Source: Caldisericia bacterium
Lineage (GTDB): Bacteria > Caldisericota > Caldisericia > JAAYUI01
Direction of reading: 5' to 3'
DNA length: 45,502 nt
NCBI GenBank assembly: GCA_017992555.1
Contig: JAGOOK010000010.1
Span: 1 to 45,502, forward strand
Both the position numbers and the translations under genes were made by a program. Shown one piece after another: positions 25,376 through 38,313 of this stretch (position 1 is the first letter of the stretch; each line of letters begins with the position of its first letter). Under the pieces are notes generated by a model. It was given only the letters and a program-made list of their open reading frames with translations, made no database searches and was not told where the DNA came from.

Positions 25376-25382
25376 GACTCAC

Positions 25383-25997
25383 ATGTCAATGACTAATGAA
25401 TCAATGACTGGTGAGTCAACGAACAGGAAGCAGCAAAAAGAGAACACGAGGAACAACATTCTCCAGGCTGCATTGAGGGAATTTGTGGAAAAAGGCCTTG
25501 CCGATACAAATGTCCAGGACGTTGCCAAAGCGGCAAATGTTTCATACGGCACGATCTTTGCCCATTTCCCCAAAAAAGATGACCTTCTGATAAGGGTCAT
25601 CAACGAATACGGCTCGCAGATTGTCGAAAAATTCAACAATCTTGTAAAAGAGGAGAACGACCTTGAGAAGATATTGAGGGCCGACCTCAAGGTCATCGGA
25701 GAATACGAGCCGTTCTACGCACAATTAGTCTCGTCGATATCGAGGCTCCCAAGCGACGCAAGGAATGTCCTCATAGGCATTCAGTCCGTTGTTTCACATC
25801 ATTTCCAGAGAGGATTGAGAAAGGGAGTCATAAACTGGGTTTACAAAGACCTGCCAGGGCATCTGGCCTTCAATTGCTGGACCAGCCTGGTTTACTACTA
25901 CCTCTCAAACAGGGATCTCTTCGCACCTGGTGGTTCTGTTATCGAAAACAAAGGTGAGGAATTGATTGGTTTTTATATGCGTATGGTCAGAAAGTAA
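25383..25997 (+). CDS. TetR/AcrR-family transcriptional regulator
   Basis: Ligand-responsive repressor. With the start at 25383 the product is 204 residues. A polar N-terminal tail (about 1-18) is followed by the TetR helix-turn-helix: ILQAALREFVEKGL, then VQDVAKAANVSYGTIFAHF (about 40-58), then KKDDLL. The C-terminal ligand and dimer domain is diverged, as usual. Frames open upstream to 25371, but those codons are within the promoter. It is followed after 23 bases by a membrane-protein gene with a GAGGG site, so the pair is co-transcribed and that protein is a possible target or partner. The adjacent AT-rich region carries ATTATCAA repeats that could be operators. Confidence 0.9.
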   Translation: MSMTNESMTGESTNRKQQKENTRNNILQAALREFVEKGLADTNVQDVAKAANVSYGTIFAHFPKKDDLLIRVINEYGSQIVEKFNNLVKEENDLEKILRADLKVIGEYEPFYAQLVSSISRLPSDARNVLIGIQSVVSHHFQRGLRKGVINWVYKDLPGHLAFNCWTSLVYYYLSNRDLFAPGGSVIENKGEELIGFYMRMVRK

Positions 25998-26020
25998 AAA
26001 AGGAAAGTGAGGGCAACCAA

Positions 26021-26752
26021 ATGAACGAAAGAGATGAAAGAATAGAAGAACTCGCAGAACACATGGTAAAAACACAGGGCCTTGACAAGGAGGCAGCAAG
26101 AAAGATAGCAACGGAAATGTTTGAATACAGGCCCGCAGGCCCGAGTTGGTTTTCAAAATCGCTCAAGAAGACTGTTTCGGTTTCGCCAATGATCATTGGG
26201 GCAATGGGCGTTGCAATCATCGGATTGTCCGTGGCCCTTGTAACTACAAATATCGGCAAGGATCAGAAGGAATATTTGGTGAGTTCCGTAGGGACTGTAA
26301 CAACAACTTTGCCCGATATTCCGCCAAATAATGCATTCAATTTTGAAATCAGTGATGCCGTGCCTCCGACTGGAATGTTCAATTATGAGGCAATACCAGT
26401 ACCATCGCCAGTGCCAGAACAACCAAACACGATCGTTGTTTCCCCTTCTGAAAAAATGGAAGGCGACACAACAGTAACATATCACATTGAAGATAACAAA
26501 GAAGGCCGTGTTTACTCATTTGAGACGCCAGAAGGTGGTAAAGAAGGTGTTGTTTACTCATTTGAGACGCCAGAAGGCAATGTTTATTCGTATGAGACAC
26601 CCCCAGTGCTCAAATTCAAGATTGAATCAAACAAACTGTTGCCAAACCCCAGCACGCCCCCAATAACAACACCAAGCACAGGCGCAAAGTCCAGCTCTGA
26701 TGAACCACCCACAATAACCATAACCCCAAAGACAGGCACAAAAGCAAGATAA
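26021..26752 (+). CDS. Single-pass membrane protein with short tyrosine-rich repeats
   Basis: Unknown protein of 243 residues. A charged cytoplasmic N-terminus (1-52, RDERIEELAEHMVKTQG) precedes one membrane helix (about 53-77) and an extracytoplasmic region rich in Pro, Thr and Glu. That region contains 14-residue repeats around VYSFETPEG (two near-exact copies and a third ending VYSYETPP). The C-terminal tail is Thr/Pro/Ser-rich (STPPITTPSTGAKSS), likely extended. The size and layout recall anti-sigma or wall-spanning sensor proteins, but no such domain is recognisable. It is second in the TetR operon and is ended by a strong terminator. Confidence 0.7.
   Translation: MNERDERIEELAEHMVKTQGLDKEAARKIATEMFEYRPAGPSWFSKSLKKTVSVSPMIIGAMGVAIIGLSVALVTTNIGKDQKEYLVSSVGTVTTTLPDIPPNNAFNFEISDAVPPTGMFNYEAIPVPSPVPEQPNTIVVSPSEKMEGDTTVTYHIEDNKEGRVYSFETPEGGKEGVVYSFETPEGNVYSYETPPVLKFKIESNKLLPNPSTPPITTPSTGAKSSSDEPPTITITPKTGTKAR
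26501..26601 (+). repeat. Short in-frame tandem repeat, period 42 bp
   Basis: Copy one begins at 26501 and copy two at 26543; a run of about 20 bases is identical between them. A shortened third copy follows from about 26582. Confidence 0.8.
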
Positions 26753-26765
26753 CCAAAAAATGTCC

Positions 26766-26797
26766 AGCCTCTCCATCTATAGATGGAGAGGCTTTTT
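26766..26797 (+). terminator. Terminator after the TetR operon
   Basis: Perfect 12-bp stem (26766-26777 with 26782-26793 by pairing AGCCTCTCCATC with its complement), tetraloop TATA region, followed by a T-run. Confidence 0.93.
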
Positions 26798-26842
26798 TAT
26801 TTGACCATCTCAAAAATTGGTCGCCAGCCTGACCACACTTTC

Positions 26843-26871
26843 TTGACATAACCCCCTTCTGGATGTAACAA
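26843..26871 (+). promoter_or_regulatory. Promoter of the riboswitch-thiT-yigZ transcript
   Basis: TTGACA (26843-26848), 17-base spacer, TAACAA (26866-26871). The transcript would start near 26879, about nine bases before the riboswitch. Confidence 0.7.
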
Positions 26872-26887
26872 GGAAACGTCTTAATAA

Positions 26888-26970
26888 CCATCGGGGTGCT
26901 GTGAAGGCTGAGATGGGCGAAAAGCCCGACCCGCAAGACCTGATCTGGGTAATACCAGCGCAGGGAATGG
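26888..26970 (+). promoter_or_regulatory. TPP riboswitch (THI element)
   Basis: The conserved thi-box elements occur in order: CCATCGGGGTGC, GGCTGAGATGGG, a short P3 hairpin GGGC-GAAA-GCCC, GACCCGCAAGACCTGATCTG, GGTAATACCAGCG and CAGGGAATGG. P1 closes between CCAT (26888-26891) and ATGG (26967-26970). It senses thiamine pyrophosphate and precedes thiT, as in other bacteria. Confidence 0.95.
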
Positions 26971-26980
26971 GACCTTCCTC

Positions 26981-27003
26981 CCTCCTGATAATTTAAAAGG
27001 AGG
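26981..27003 (+). promoter_or_regulatory. Shine-Dalgarno sequestering hairpin, riboswitch expression platform
   Basis: CCTCCT (26981-26986) can pair with AGGAGG (26998-27003), the ribosome site of thiT, across an 11-base loop. There is no T-run, so control is probably translational. The alternative partner that frees the site is not obvious. Confidence 0.65.
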
Positions 27004-27010
27004 CTTTTGC

Positions 27011-27970
27011 ATGCTTAGTGATTCTGGTGCTGTGGCCCAAACGGGCCTCTTAGAGAAAATTGCCAGCTATTTCAACTCCTTCAACTTCCTTATCACTCTG
27101 GCAATTCTGGCGTTTTTTGTATTCCTCATTATTGCATCACGGAAATACAAATGGGACGTTTATATAATTGCGACAATAGGGATTTGTTTAATTTTATTAC
27201 TATTGTTCATCTACTTCAAATCATTCCACATTCTTGTCACTCTGGTAACCCTGGTATTTCTTGCCTTCCTTATTATTGTATCGCGATTATATAAGTGGGA
27301 TGTCCGAACAATAGCAATAGTCGGGATTTGCTCTGGACTTTCGGTAGCGCTTGGATACTTTCCATTCTTCAGGATGCCAGAAGGCGGAACAATCTCGCTG
27401 GCAATGGTGCCAGTGGTTGTTGTGGCATTAACAAAAGGTGTTGTGCCCGGAGTTATCGCAGGTGTCATTGCTGGTTGTCTCCAGTATTTCCCAGACCCAT
27501 TTTTCTACAACCTGCCCCAGTTCCTTCTTGATTACCCGATAGCATGGGGACTCGTGGGTCTGGCTGGCCTCTGGAAAATTGACAACGGCAAAAAAACGCT
27601 CCTGTGGGTAATAGGCGGACTGGGGCTGCTGGTTTGTGGCGGGTTCATACTAGACATGGTGCTTGAGGGCGGGTATTCCTGGGACAAATTTGTCGCGTTG
27701 GCAATAATGCTTGGGTTGCTCGTTCCTGGGTTCCTGACCGCAAAGAGGGGTGGAGCATGGTCGCCAGCTGGCGGTGTTGCGATTGGTGCATTTGCGCGTT
27801 TTCTTGCCCACCTGCTGTCCGGAATGCTTTTCTTCTACACATTCGCATGGCCAGGATACAGCATACTGGGCTACACCTCGATTTACATAGCCATACACCT
27901 TGTTCCCGAGACCATCTTGTGTATGGTTGCAGCTGTACCAATAAACAAATATGTGATAGAGAGGTCATAA
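27011..27970 (+). CDS. thiT: Thiamine transporter ThiT (ECF S component) with duplicated N-terminus
   Basis: Membrane substrate-binding subunit of an ECF-type thiamine importer; it needs a shared energising module not found in this window. Identification rests on the TPP riboswitch plus ThiT signatures: FRMPEGGTISLAMVPV (120-135) and LPQFLLDYPIAWGLVGLAG (168-186). The 319 residues exceed the usual 180-200 because about 95 residues are added in front. That extension contains a 48-codon tandem duplication: membrane segments around FLITLAILAFF and ILVTLVTLVFL, each followed by a (K/L)YKWDV motif and IGIC/VGIC. GGAGG lies seven bases before the ATG. yigZ follows after nine bases. Confidence 0.9.
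   Translation: MLSDSGAVAQTGLLEKIASYFNSFNFLITLAILAFFVFLIIASRKYKWDVYIIATIGICLILLLLFIYFKSFHILVTLVTLVFLAFLIIVSRLYKWDVRTIAIVGICSGLSVALGYFPFFRMPEGGTISLAMVPVVVVALTKGVVPGVIAGVIAGCLQYFPDPFFYNLPQFLLDYPIAWGLVGLAGLWKIDNGKKTLLWVIGGLGLLVCGGFILDMVLEGGYSWDKFVALAIMLGLLVPGFLTAKRGGAWSPAGGVAIGAFARFLAHLLSGMLFFYTFAWPGYSILGYTSIYIAIHLVPETILCMVAAVPINKYVIERS
27071..27331 (+). repeat. In-frame 144-bp tandem duplication within thiT
   Basis: Unit 27071-27187 and unit 27215-27331 align without gaps at a spacing of exactly 144 bases, sharing TCACTCTGG near the start and GGGATTTG at the end. The intervening 27 bases complete the period. Confidence 0.8.
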
Positions 27971-27979
27971 AGGAGACAT

Positions 27980-28603
27980 TTGGAAGAACTAACCGTTGCC
28001 TGGCGCTCGGAAGGCTATCTTGAGGAGAAGAAATCCGAATTTTTCTCGTTTCTTGTCCCTTCAAGATCGCTTGCGGAGTTTGAGGGTTTCATTTCGGAGC
28101 TCAGGCAGAAAAACAGGGAAATGTGCCACTTCTGCAGTGCAGTCAGGCTCAGGAACCCAACGCTTGTTGAAAAGGCAAGTGACGACGGTGAACCTTCTGG
28201 AACGGCCGGCAGACCCATATTAAATGTCCTGCAACGCAAGAACCTGATAAATTGCGGGATTGTCGTGATGAGAAAGTTTGGTGGAACGCTTCTTGGGACA
28301 GGCGGCCTCACAAGGGCATATTCCGAGTCCGCCCAGTCCTGTGTTTTGTCCGCAAAAATGGGCAGAATGGCCCCATTTTCCATGATGAAGGGAACCATCG
28401 GCTACAAGGAGTGGGCAAAAGTAGAAAAACTGATCCGTGAATATGACAAGTCCCCCCAAACCAGCTTTGGTGAGAACATTCAAGTTTCCTTTCTGGTAAG
28501 GGGGGACAAGATAAGCACTGTTTCGATGCTGCTGAAAGAAGCACTTGGGGGAGAAGAGCCCTTCTCCCCTGCCGAACGCAGGATGATTTTTGAATCTGTC
28601 TAG
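27980..28603 (+). CDS. yigZ: YigZ/IMPACT-family protein
   Basis: Cytoplasmic protein of the conserved IMPACT family, whose bacterial role is not settled; it has been linked to translation and amino-acid metabolism. The 207-residue protein starts at TTG (27980) with AAAGGAG five bases upstream. It shows the family core DDGEPSGTAGRPIL (about 68-81) and VVMRKFGGTLLGTGGL (90-105), followed by a DUF1949-type C-terminal domain. It is co-transcribed with thiT and therefore at least partly under TPP riboswitch read-out. The stop lies seven bases from the convergent VOC-family gene. Confidence 0.92.
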   Translation: MEELTVAWRSEGYLEEKKSEFFSFLVPSRSLAEFEGFISELRQKNREMCHFCSAVRLRNPTLVEKASDDGEPSGTAGRPILNVLQRKNLINCGIVVMRKFGGTLLGTGGLTRAYSESAQSCVLSAKMGRMAPFSMMKGTIGYKEWAKVEKLIREYDKSPQTSFGENIQVSFLVRGDKISTVSMLLKEALGGEEPFSPAERRMIFESV

Positions 28604-28610
28604 TTAAAAA

Positions 28611-28925
28611 CTACTCCCCAAGGAGAGACATTGCGTTTGTGTCCGGGTCTTCAAAAAGAATCATGTCGCAGTCTTCCCATTCTTCTATGGTTGATTTTTC
28701 ACTCTTGAGAAGTGCTTTGTCCTTCTCAAAATCGTCGGTCACAAAAGTCAATCCAACTCCCTGCTGGTCTTCTTCAGCCTTCCACAGGGCGAACTTCACA
28801 TTGCCAATTTCGAGAGCGATAAAATCATCTTCTTTGGAAATTTCTTTTGCACCAAGTTTTTTGTAAAACTCGAGCATCTTTTCAAGGTTTTCGCAACCGA
28901 TGTCAAATCTGACTTCTTTTATCAT
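28611..28925 (-). CDS. VOC (glyoxalase-fold) domain protein
   Basis: Small single-domain member of the vicinal oxygen chelate superfamily, 104 residues. It starts IKEVRFDIGCENLEKMLEFYKKLGA and ends FEDPDTNAMSLLGE, the usual two beta-alpha-beta-beta-beta modules. The typical metal-ligand positions are not all occupied by His or Glu, so a binding or resistance function is as likely as catalysis. AAGGAGAG precedes the ATG by about five bases. It is convergent with yigZ, and its upstream region overlaps the promoter of the PEGA gene. Confidence 0.8.
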   Translation of the reverse strand: MIKEVRFDIGCENLEKMLEFYKKLGAKEISKEDDFIALEIGNVKFALWKAEEDQQGVGLTFVTDDFEKDKALLKSEKSTIEEWEDCDMILFEDPDTNAMSLLGE

Positions 28926-28988
28926 TTTTCTCTCCTTTTCTTTCTAGTGGAGTTTCCGCTCAAAACCACCCAATGTCAAGAGATTGTG

Positions 28989-29016
28989 TTGACCTTGTGT
29001 TCTTAGATGGTAATAT
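28989..29016 (+). promoter_or_regulatory. Promoter of the PEGA-domain gene
   Basis: TTGACC (28989-28994), 16-base spacer, TAATAT (29011-29016). The leader is short, about 15 bases, but contains GAGGAGG. Confidence 0.7.
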
Positions 29017-29037
29017 CTTCTTCTTGAGGAGGCATTG

Positions 29038-34611
<5,574 letters not shown>

Positions 34612-34614
34612 AAC

Positions 34615-35457
34615 CTATCTTTTTCCCCAGTTAAATTTTATTTGAAGGACCCTGTAAAATTCTTTTTGTCCAAATTTTGCAAAAACAGCGTTATACGGTG
34701 ACCTTGTCACAATCAGCTCGTCTTGCGGGCGAAGCTGGGAAACAATGTCTCCGTCGGCAAAAATAGATGCTGGCCCGTAAGACATGTCAAAAACAAGCCT
34801 CAGGGGTTTGCTGTTCGGGATTATTATCGGACGCTGGTCTATTCTGTGCGGGCATATGGAGATCATTCCTATAACTTCGCATTCGGGGTCAATTATTGGC
34901 CCGCCGGCAGAAAGTGCATAAGCTGTCGACCCTGTGGGGGTAAAGACAATAAGACCATCAGCCCTTGTTGTTGAAACCTTTTCCTCGCCCACGTACGCTT
35001 CGACATCGACCACCTGGGAGAGAATATTTCTGTACAGGTAAATATCATTCAAGGCATCGATCGTGAGGAGCTCCTTGCCTTCCCTCATGAGGGTGCCCCT
35101 TATCATGAACCTGCGCTCCAGATCATACTGGTTGGAGATGACCCTGATTAGGGAATTCCTGAGCCATGAGCCTTCAACTTCGGTCAGGTAACCAAGATGG
35201 CCAAGATTGATACCAAGCACTGGGATGGCATACGGGGCCGTTTTGTGGATCGCCCTCAACAGGGTACCATCGCCTCCAAGCGAAAGCACCAGATCACACC
35301 CTTTAGGAAAATCAGGGTCCGCATTTATGCCAAGATGGATTGCAACATCCTCCGGGGCACTGACACTGACCCCTCTGTCTTGCAACCATCTTACAGAGTC
35401 AATCGCAGTCATGACGATTGACTCTGTGATTTTTCTGATGAAGATGCCTATCTTCAT
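34615..35457 (-). CDS. nadK: NAD kinase
   Basis: Phosphorylates NAD to NADP, supplying the cofactor that FolD next to it commonly uses. The 280 residues contain the catalytic GGDG (61-64, context LSLGGDGTLLRAI) and LGINLGHLGYLTEVE. The family segment VFTPTGSTAYALSAGGP and the later DGDIV strand are also present. Its ATG shares one base with the folD stop (TAATG) and recN follows after three bases, so it is tightly co-translated. Confidence 0.96.
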   Translation of the reverse strand: MKIGIFIRKITESIVMTAIDSVRWLQDRGVSVSAPEDVAIHLGINADPDFPKGCDLVLSLGGDGTLLRAIHKTAPYAIPVLGINLGHLGYLTEVEGSWLRNSLIRVISNQYDLERRFMIRGTLMREGKELLTIDALNDIYLYRNILSQVVDVEAYVGEEKVSTTRADGLIVFTPTGSTAYALSAGGPIIDPECEVIGMISICPHRIDQRPIIIPNSKPLRLVFDMSYGPASIFADGDIVSQLRPQDELIVTRSPYNAVFAKFGQKEFYRVLQIKFNWGKR

Positions 35458-36308
35458 TAAAAGTTTGCTCTCAACTCCGCTGATCTGAGTGTATTTTCCA
35501 TGAGCATCGTGATTGTCATTGGCCCAACGCCCTTTGGAACTGGAGAAATTGCGTATGCAACTTCTTTTGCTTCATCAAATGCCACATCACCAACCTGCCT
35601 GCCATCTTCGAGTTTGTTGGTGCCCACATCAACGACCCAGGCGCCCGGCTTTATCCAGTCGCCCCTGACCATCTCTGCCTTGCCAACTGCCGCAACCACA
35701 ATGTCTCCTTCCCTCACAACGCTGGGGAGGTCGGCTGTCTTCGAGTGGCATACGGTGACTGTGCAGTTTTTTGAAAGGAGCATCATAGAGACGGGCTTTC
35801 CAACAATATTTGACCTGCCAATCACAACGGCCCTCTTTCCGGCAAGGGTTGCACCGTATCTCTCGAGAAGAGCAATTATTCCAGCCGGTGTTGCCGGAAG
35901 GAAAACCGGTGAACCGATGGAGAGCCTGCCAACATTGTATGGGTGGAAACAGTCAACATCTTTTGATGGGTCAATCGCCTCAAGGACCGCCTGCTCATTG
36001 ATGTGTTTTGGCAGTGGCAATTGTGTAAGTATGCCAGTTGTTTCCTTGTCTTTATTCAATTTGTCAATCAGCTCGAGCAATTGCTGCTGGGTTGTTTCTT
36101 CCGGAAGATGGATTGTTTCTGAACCCATGCCGAGTTTGTTGCACCTTTTACCCTTCATCCTGACGTACGTTTCGGAGGCGGGATCGTTGCCCACAAGAAC
36201 GGCAGTCAGTTTGACCGGAAGACCATTTTTGCGAATTTTTTCTACCCTTAGAGCAAATTCTGCGTCCATTTTTTCAGCAAGCAGTTTGCCATCAAGAAGG
36301 ATTTCCAT
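35457..36308 (-). CDS. folD: Methylenetetrahydrofolate dehydrogenase/cyclohydrolase FolD
   Basis: Bifunctional enzyme interconverting 10-formyl-, methenyl- and methylene-THF. The 283-residue protein has the catalytic Tyr48 and Lys52 in ETYVRMK. The QLPLP segment and the Rossmann motif VIGRSNIVGKP are present. The usual PCTP motif reads PATP. GAGGAGA lies shortly before the ATG. It lies directly behind fhs (nine-base gap), making the formate-to-methylene-THF branch of one-carbon metabolism a unit, and overlaps nadK by one base. Confidence 0.97.
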   Translation of the reverse strand: MEILLDGKLLAEKMDAEFALRVEKIRKNGLPVKLTAVLVGNDPASETYVRMKGKRCNKLGMGSETIHLPEETTQQQLLELIDKLNKDKETTGILTQLPLPKHINEQAVLEAIDPSKDVDCFHPYNVGRLSIGSPVFLPATPAGIIALLERYGATLAGKRAVVIGRSNIVGKPVSMMLLSKNCTVTVCHSKTADLPSVVREGDIVVAAVGKAEMVRGDWIKPGAWVVDVGTNKLEDGRQVGDVAFDEAKEVAYAISPVPKGVGPMTITMLMENTLRSAELRANF

Positions 36309-36317
36309 TGTGTCTCC

Positions 36318-37949
36318 TCAGATTCCAGTTATAACGCCGTTGTCGTCTACGTCAATGTGTTCGGCGGCCGGCTCTTTGGGGAGACCAGGCATAAGCATTA
36401 TATCACCGCATATCGCGACCACAAATCCGGCACCAGCAGAGACCTTTGCCTCCCTCACGGTAACTTCGAAGCCCGTTGGTGCGCCAAGAAGGTCTTCGTT
36501 GTCCGAGAAGCTGTACTGGGTCTTTGCCATGCAAACCGGCAGATTGCCGTAGCCCATTTCTTCAATGCGCCTGATGTCGGAAGAGGCCCTGGAGGTGAAA
36601 TTCACCTTTGTTGCGCGATAGATTTCTTTTGCAACTGCCGTAATCTTTTCCTTTATCGGGAGCGAGTAGTCGTAGATTGGCTTGTAGTTTGGCGGATTGT
36701 TCTTTATTCCCTCAACAACGTTCTTTGCAAGACCAATGGCACCCTGGCCGCCCTGCTCATAGTTGCTGATTATTGCCGCGCTTGCACCCATCTGCTCACA
36801 CAGCGAGCAGATCAGCTGGAGCTCAGAATCAAGATCAGTCGGGAACCTGTTGATAGCAATCTGTGGCGTGATTCCAAACTTCTTGATGTTCTCAATGTGT
36901 CTGGCAAGGTTTGCAAACCCAATCTTTATGGCCTGGTCATTCGGTTCAAGAACATTCTTCTTGCTCACTCCGCCATTGTACTTGAGCGCCCTTGTGGAGG
37001 CCACGATTACAACAGCATCTGGCGGCAATCCCTTGCTTGGGGCAACAATATCAAGGAACTTCTCGCACCCAAGATCAGCACCGAAGCCGGTTTCCTGAAC
37101 AATGTAGTCACCAAGGCCAAGGGCCAGTCTTGTTGCTATGACAGAGTTTGTGCCATGGGCAATGTTGGCGAATGGGCCACCATGTATGAACACAGGGGTG
37201 CCTTCAATTGTCTGGACAAGGTTTGGCTTGATTGCTTCTGCCATCAGTGCGGCAAGTGCACCAACGCACTTCAGGTCTTTTGGTGTTATTGGTTTGTCGT
37301 CATTTCCATAGGCACAGACAATCCTTCCAAGTCTGGCTTTAAGATCGGCAAGATCATCAGAAAGGCAAAGGATCGCCATGATTTCAGAAGCTACTGAAAT
37401 AACAAACCCCTCGTCCCTTACAACGCCATTTGTCTGCCCGCCAAGACCGACAATGACTTCTCTGAGGCACCTGTCGTTGAGATCAACACATCTTTTCCAC
37501 GGTACATGCCTTATATCAATATTCGGCTCAAGGTCGTACTTGATGAAGTTGTCAATTATCGAAGAGAGAAGATTGTTTGCTGTTGTGACCGCGTGAATGT
37601 CACCAGTGAAATGGAGGTTGATGTCGGAACTCGGCACAATAAGCGATTTTCCCCCACCAACAGCGCCACCCTTTACGCCCATGCAGGGGCCAAGCGAAGG
37701 CTCCCTGAGGCATACTATCGAATTCAGGCCAATCTTTCTCAATGCATCGCCAAGACCTATCGAGGTGGTTGTCTTTCCTTCCCCAAATGGAGTGGGGTTG
37801 ATTGCAGTGACAATGATCAGCTTGCCTTTCTTTTCTGATCCATACTTTTTTGCAGTGGCATAGGAGATTTTAGCTTTGTATTTGCCGTAAAGTTCTATGT
37901 CATCTTCAGTGAGTCCGAGAACGCCAGCAATTTCCTTAATCGGTTTCAT
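36318..37949 (-). CDS. fhs: Formate-tetrahydrofolate ligase
   Basis: ATP-dependent activation of formate to 10-formyl-THF, central to formate assimilation or, in reverse, ATP formation. The start at ATG 37949 follows GGAG with a nine-base gap; an upstream TTG at 37964 would contain that site. The 543-residue product has the P-loop TPFGEGKTTT (53-62) and the FTGDIHAVTTANNLL segment. Folate-site sequences such as ETGFGADLG are also present. Size is close to the usual 555. It starts four bases after a small membrane-protein gene and is followed by folD. Together with the FNT channel it points to formate use. Confidence 0.97.
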   Translation of the reverse strand: MKPIKEIAGVLGLTEDDIELYGKYKAKISYATAKKYGSEKKGKLIIVTAINPTPFGEGKTTTSIGLGDALRKIGLNSIVCLREPSLGPCMGVKGGAVGGGKSLIVPSSDINLHFTGDIHAVTTANNLLSSIIDNFIKYDLEPNIDIRHVPWKRCVDLNDRCLREVIVGLGGQTNGVVRDEGFVISVASEIMAILCLSDDLADLKARLGRIVCAYGNDDKPITPKDLKCVGALAALMAEAIKPNLVQTIEGTPVFIHGGPFANIAHGTNSVIATRLALGLGDYIVQETGFGADLGCEKFLDIVAPSKGLPPDAVVIVASTRALKYNGGVSKKNVLEPNDQAIKIGFANLARHIENIKKFGITPQIAINRFPTDLDSELQLICSLCEQMGASAAIISNYEQGGQGAIGLAKNVVEGIKNNPPNYKPIYDYSLPIKEKITAVAKEIYRATKVNFTSRASSDIRRIEEMGYGNLPVCMAKTQYSFSDNEDLLGAPTGFEVTVREAKVSAGAGFVVAICGDIMLMPGLPKEPAAEHIDVDDNGVITGI

Positions 37950-37953
37950 TTTT

Positions 37954-38304
37954 TCAAGCTCCAAGTTTTACTAGTATGAAAAGCCAAAATATAAAGATTT
38001 GAAAAACACAATTTGTAGCGGCATAGATACCCCAAGCCTTAAACTTGCCCTGTCCCTGGATTGGCCACCAGAACTGGAAAAAGACAAGAAGAAGGGCATT
38101 GAAAATAACCATCCAGAGATAGCTCTGTCCAAACAGCGAGAACATGAATAGCATAAACAGCGTTGTCGTAACAGCGGCATAAAGGTTTGCCTGGGTTGGT
38201 ACTTTCTCGCCTGAAAACGCTTTTACTATCAAAGGAAGCAAGAACATGGCAAACGCAAAACACACGACAAACCAGAAAGAGTAAAACCACCAGTTAATAT
38301 ACAT
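37954..38304 (-). CDS. Unknown four-helix membrane protein
   Basis: A 116-residue, strongly hydrophobic protein with four predicted membrane helices (about 7-28, 43-60, 63-80, 93-113) and many aromatic residues. No family is recognised. GGAGG lies five bases before the ATG at 38304. It lies nine bases after the lipoprotein/membrane gene and four bases before fhs, so it belongs to the same operon. It may work with the preceding membrane protein; a role in one-carbon metabolism is not indicated by its own sequence. Confidence 0.75.
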   Translation of the reverse strand: MYINWWFYSFWFVVCFAFAMFLLPLIVKAFSGEKVPTQANLYAAVTTTLFMLFMFSLFGQSYLWMVIFNALLLVFFQFWWPIQGQGKFKAWGIYAATNCVFQIFIFWLFILVKLGA

Positions 38305-38313
38305 TTAGTCCTC

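Noticed and set aside
35500-37397. Long open frames opposite folD and fhs
   Set aside because: Complement of highly conserved genes; composition typical of antisense shadows.
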